From a gamma proteobacterium symbiont of Bathyaustriella thionipta (lineage in GTDB: Bacteria > Pseudomonadota > Gammaproteobacteria > Chromatiales > Chromatiaceae): a stretch of 6,295 bases of DNA. Position 1 is the first letter of the stretch. Each line of letters starts with the position of its first letter. Below the pieces are notes generated by a model. That model worked only from the letters and a program-made list of their open reading frames with translations. It did no database searches and was not told the DNA's origin. The stretch lies in assembly GCA_025656895.1 (NCBI GenBank), contig JAHXHF010000303.1:1-6295 (forward strand), written 5' to 3'. Below, piece after piece: positions 5,546-6,295 of this stretch. The position numbers and the translations under genes are program-made.

Positions 5546-6170
5546 TTATACCGCGCGGGCAATAAACCAGTTGGGTTTGATGGGACCGTATTCAACACTG
5601 CCATGCCAGTCGATCATAAAGCCGCATTCTTTCAGGCGTAAACTGCTTTCCATGATGGAGTCATGATGCACATTGAATTTTGTGCCCAAAACATTCCATT
5701 TCACCGGAATAACGTTTCTGTCCGCTCATGTGCCGGCTGACAAAAGAAACCAGCAGTACACCGCCTTCGTGCATGACCGATCGAATTCTGCGCAACAAAC
5801 CGGCTTGCTGTTGCAGAGGCTCGTGAAACAGCGAACCGGAGGCCACTACGCCATCGAAGCAGTCATCCGGGAAATCCAGTTGGTACATGTCTTCGTACAG
5901 GCAGATGACATTGGGGATTTTCTTCTGCGCCAGACGAATCATTTCATTGGAACAATCAATGGCGGTCAGCATATGCCACTTATCCGCCAGATAACGGGTG
6001 ATAGGGACGCCCGGTCCGCAACCAATATCCAGGATTTGTGATTCTTCCGGTAGATGGCTATCGAAGCGTTTCAACAGGGGTTTTATAGAGCTGGTGTCGA
6101 ACTGCTCTGCATAGGCGCTGGCAATATCATCGTATTGCTGCCCCAGCTTGATTGCGTGAATAGACATCAT
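5546..6170 (-). pseudogene. Class I SAM-dependent methyltransferase gene, broken by a frameshift
   Basis: Small-molecule-type class I methyltransferase; substrate unknown. Residues run YDDIASAYAEQFD (13-25), motif I ILDIGCGPG (46-54), acidic D72 after motif II (TAIDCSNEMI), a DFPDDCFDGVVASGSLFHEP motif, and GGVLLVSFVS. The open frame ends at a TGA (5661-5663) after 169 residues with an untypical tail. In the frame offset by one base, bases 5725-5546 encode a good ending (KFNVHHDSIMESS, LKECGFMIDW, GPIKPNWFIARAV, then TAA at 5546-5548). The total of 625 bases is one more than 208 codons, so a one-base insertion, such as the CC at 5722-5723 or a homopolymer at 5678-5691, would explain it. A sequencing error or a genuine mutation cannot be told apart here. 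GGAG (6175-6178) precedes a double ATG; the second ATG has the better spacing. The gene is followed by an 80-base gap. Confidence 0.82.
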
Positions 6171-6295
6171 TTTTCTCCATCGACCTCGGCTACAGATTTT
6201 GCTGCTTTTTATTGGTCACAGGCCGCTAGTCAAAACTATGCACTTTAGTGCAAGGCTTTAGCTGCTACACAATTATGGTAGTCTTGGAAGGATGA
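6171..6295. other. Non-coding region upstream of the methyltransferase
   Basis: The last 125 bases carry no convincing gene on either strand. They hold the GGAG of the methyltransferase (6175-6178) and a perfect palindrome (6239-6252). A minus-strand TTGACT at 6229-6234 resembles a -35 box but has no fitting -10 box 16-18 bases on. On the + strand the window ends in GGAAGGATGA, possibly the approach to a rightward gene, but nothing of it can be read. Confidence 0.4.
6239..6252. repeat. Perfect 14-base palindrome, operator-like
   Basis: TGCACTTTAGTGCA reads TGCACT, two central bases, AGTGCA, a perfect dyad. It lies about 70 bases upstream of the methyltransferase start in a non-coding stretch. 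Such symmetry is typical of sites for dimeric regulators. It resembles the half-sites of NtrC boxes (TGCAC / GTGCA), but the spacing is four bases instead of seven, so NtrC is not supported. The regulator is unknown. Confidence 0.4.

Noticed and set aside
5673..6041. Plus-strand open frame opposite the methyltransferase
   Set aside because: The minus strand carries clear methyltransferase motifs through this region; the plus-strand translation has none.
6239..6252. NtrC-binding site or sigma-54 promoter near the right end
   Set aside because: The TGCAC and GTGCA halves are separated by four bases, not the seven of NtrC sites, and no GG-N10-GC pair fits a -24/-12 promoter in the following sequence.

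Overview
The window looks like ordinary chromosomal DNA from a gammaproteobacterium of intermediate GC content. The best pointers are an E. coli-like TrmO, a periplasmic CPHC-type DsbA, dense gene packing with short overlaps, and Shine-Dalgarno sites of the GGAG/AGGAG type. The genus cannot be fixed from the sequence alone. There is no tRNA, rRNA, CRISPR array, transposase or phage gene in it.

Layout. The left third (1-2051, + strand) is a tight three-gene run: the 3' part of a gene for an FHA-domain protein, cut by the window edge; trmO, which methylates t6A37 of tRNA; and a dsbA-type periplasmic thiol oxidase whose GTG start overlaps the trmO stop (GTGA). A small hairpin followed by seven T closes this run at 2064-2084. 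It lies inside the 3' end of the converging gene.

The middle (2059-5465, - strand) is a second co-directional run, in transcription order: a family 2 glycosyltransferase, an MTA/SAH-nucleosidase-fold protein with an added C-terminal tail, a radical SAM protein of the spore photoproduct lyase (SPL) family, and a short-chain dehydrogenase/reductase (SDR). The nucleosidase stop and the radical SAM start share one base (TGATG), so the two are probably translationally coupled. A perfect TATAAT box at 5493-5498 probably starts this run.

The right end (5546-6170, - strand) holds a class I SAM-dependent methyltransferase broken by a one-base frameshift. The reading frame stops at 5661, but a neighbouring frame carries a convincing C-terminal end down to a TAA at 5546. 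The last 125 bases hold no recognised gene, only a perfect 14-base palindrome.

The most interesting items are the coupled nucleosidase / SPL-family radical SAM pair, in which two residues used by true spore photoproduct lyase appear to be replaced, and the frameshifted methyltransferase. I see no clearly new multi-gene defence or mobile system.
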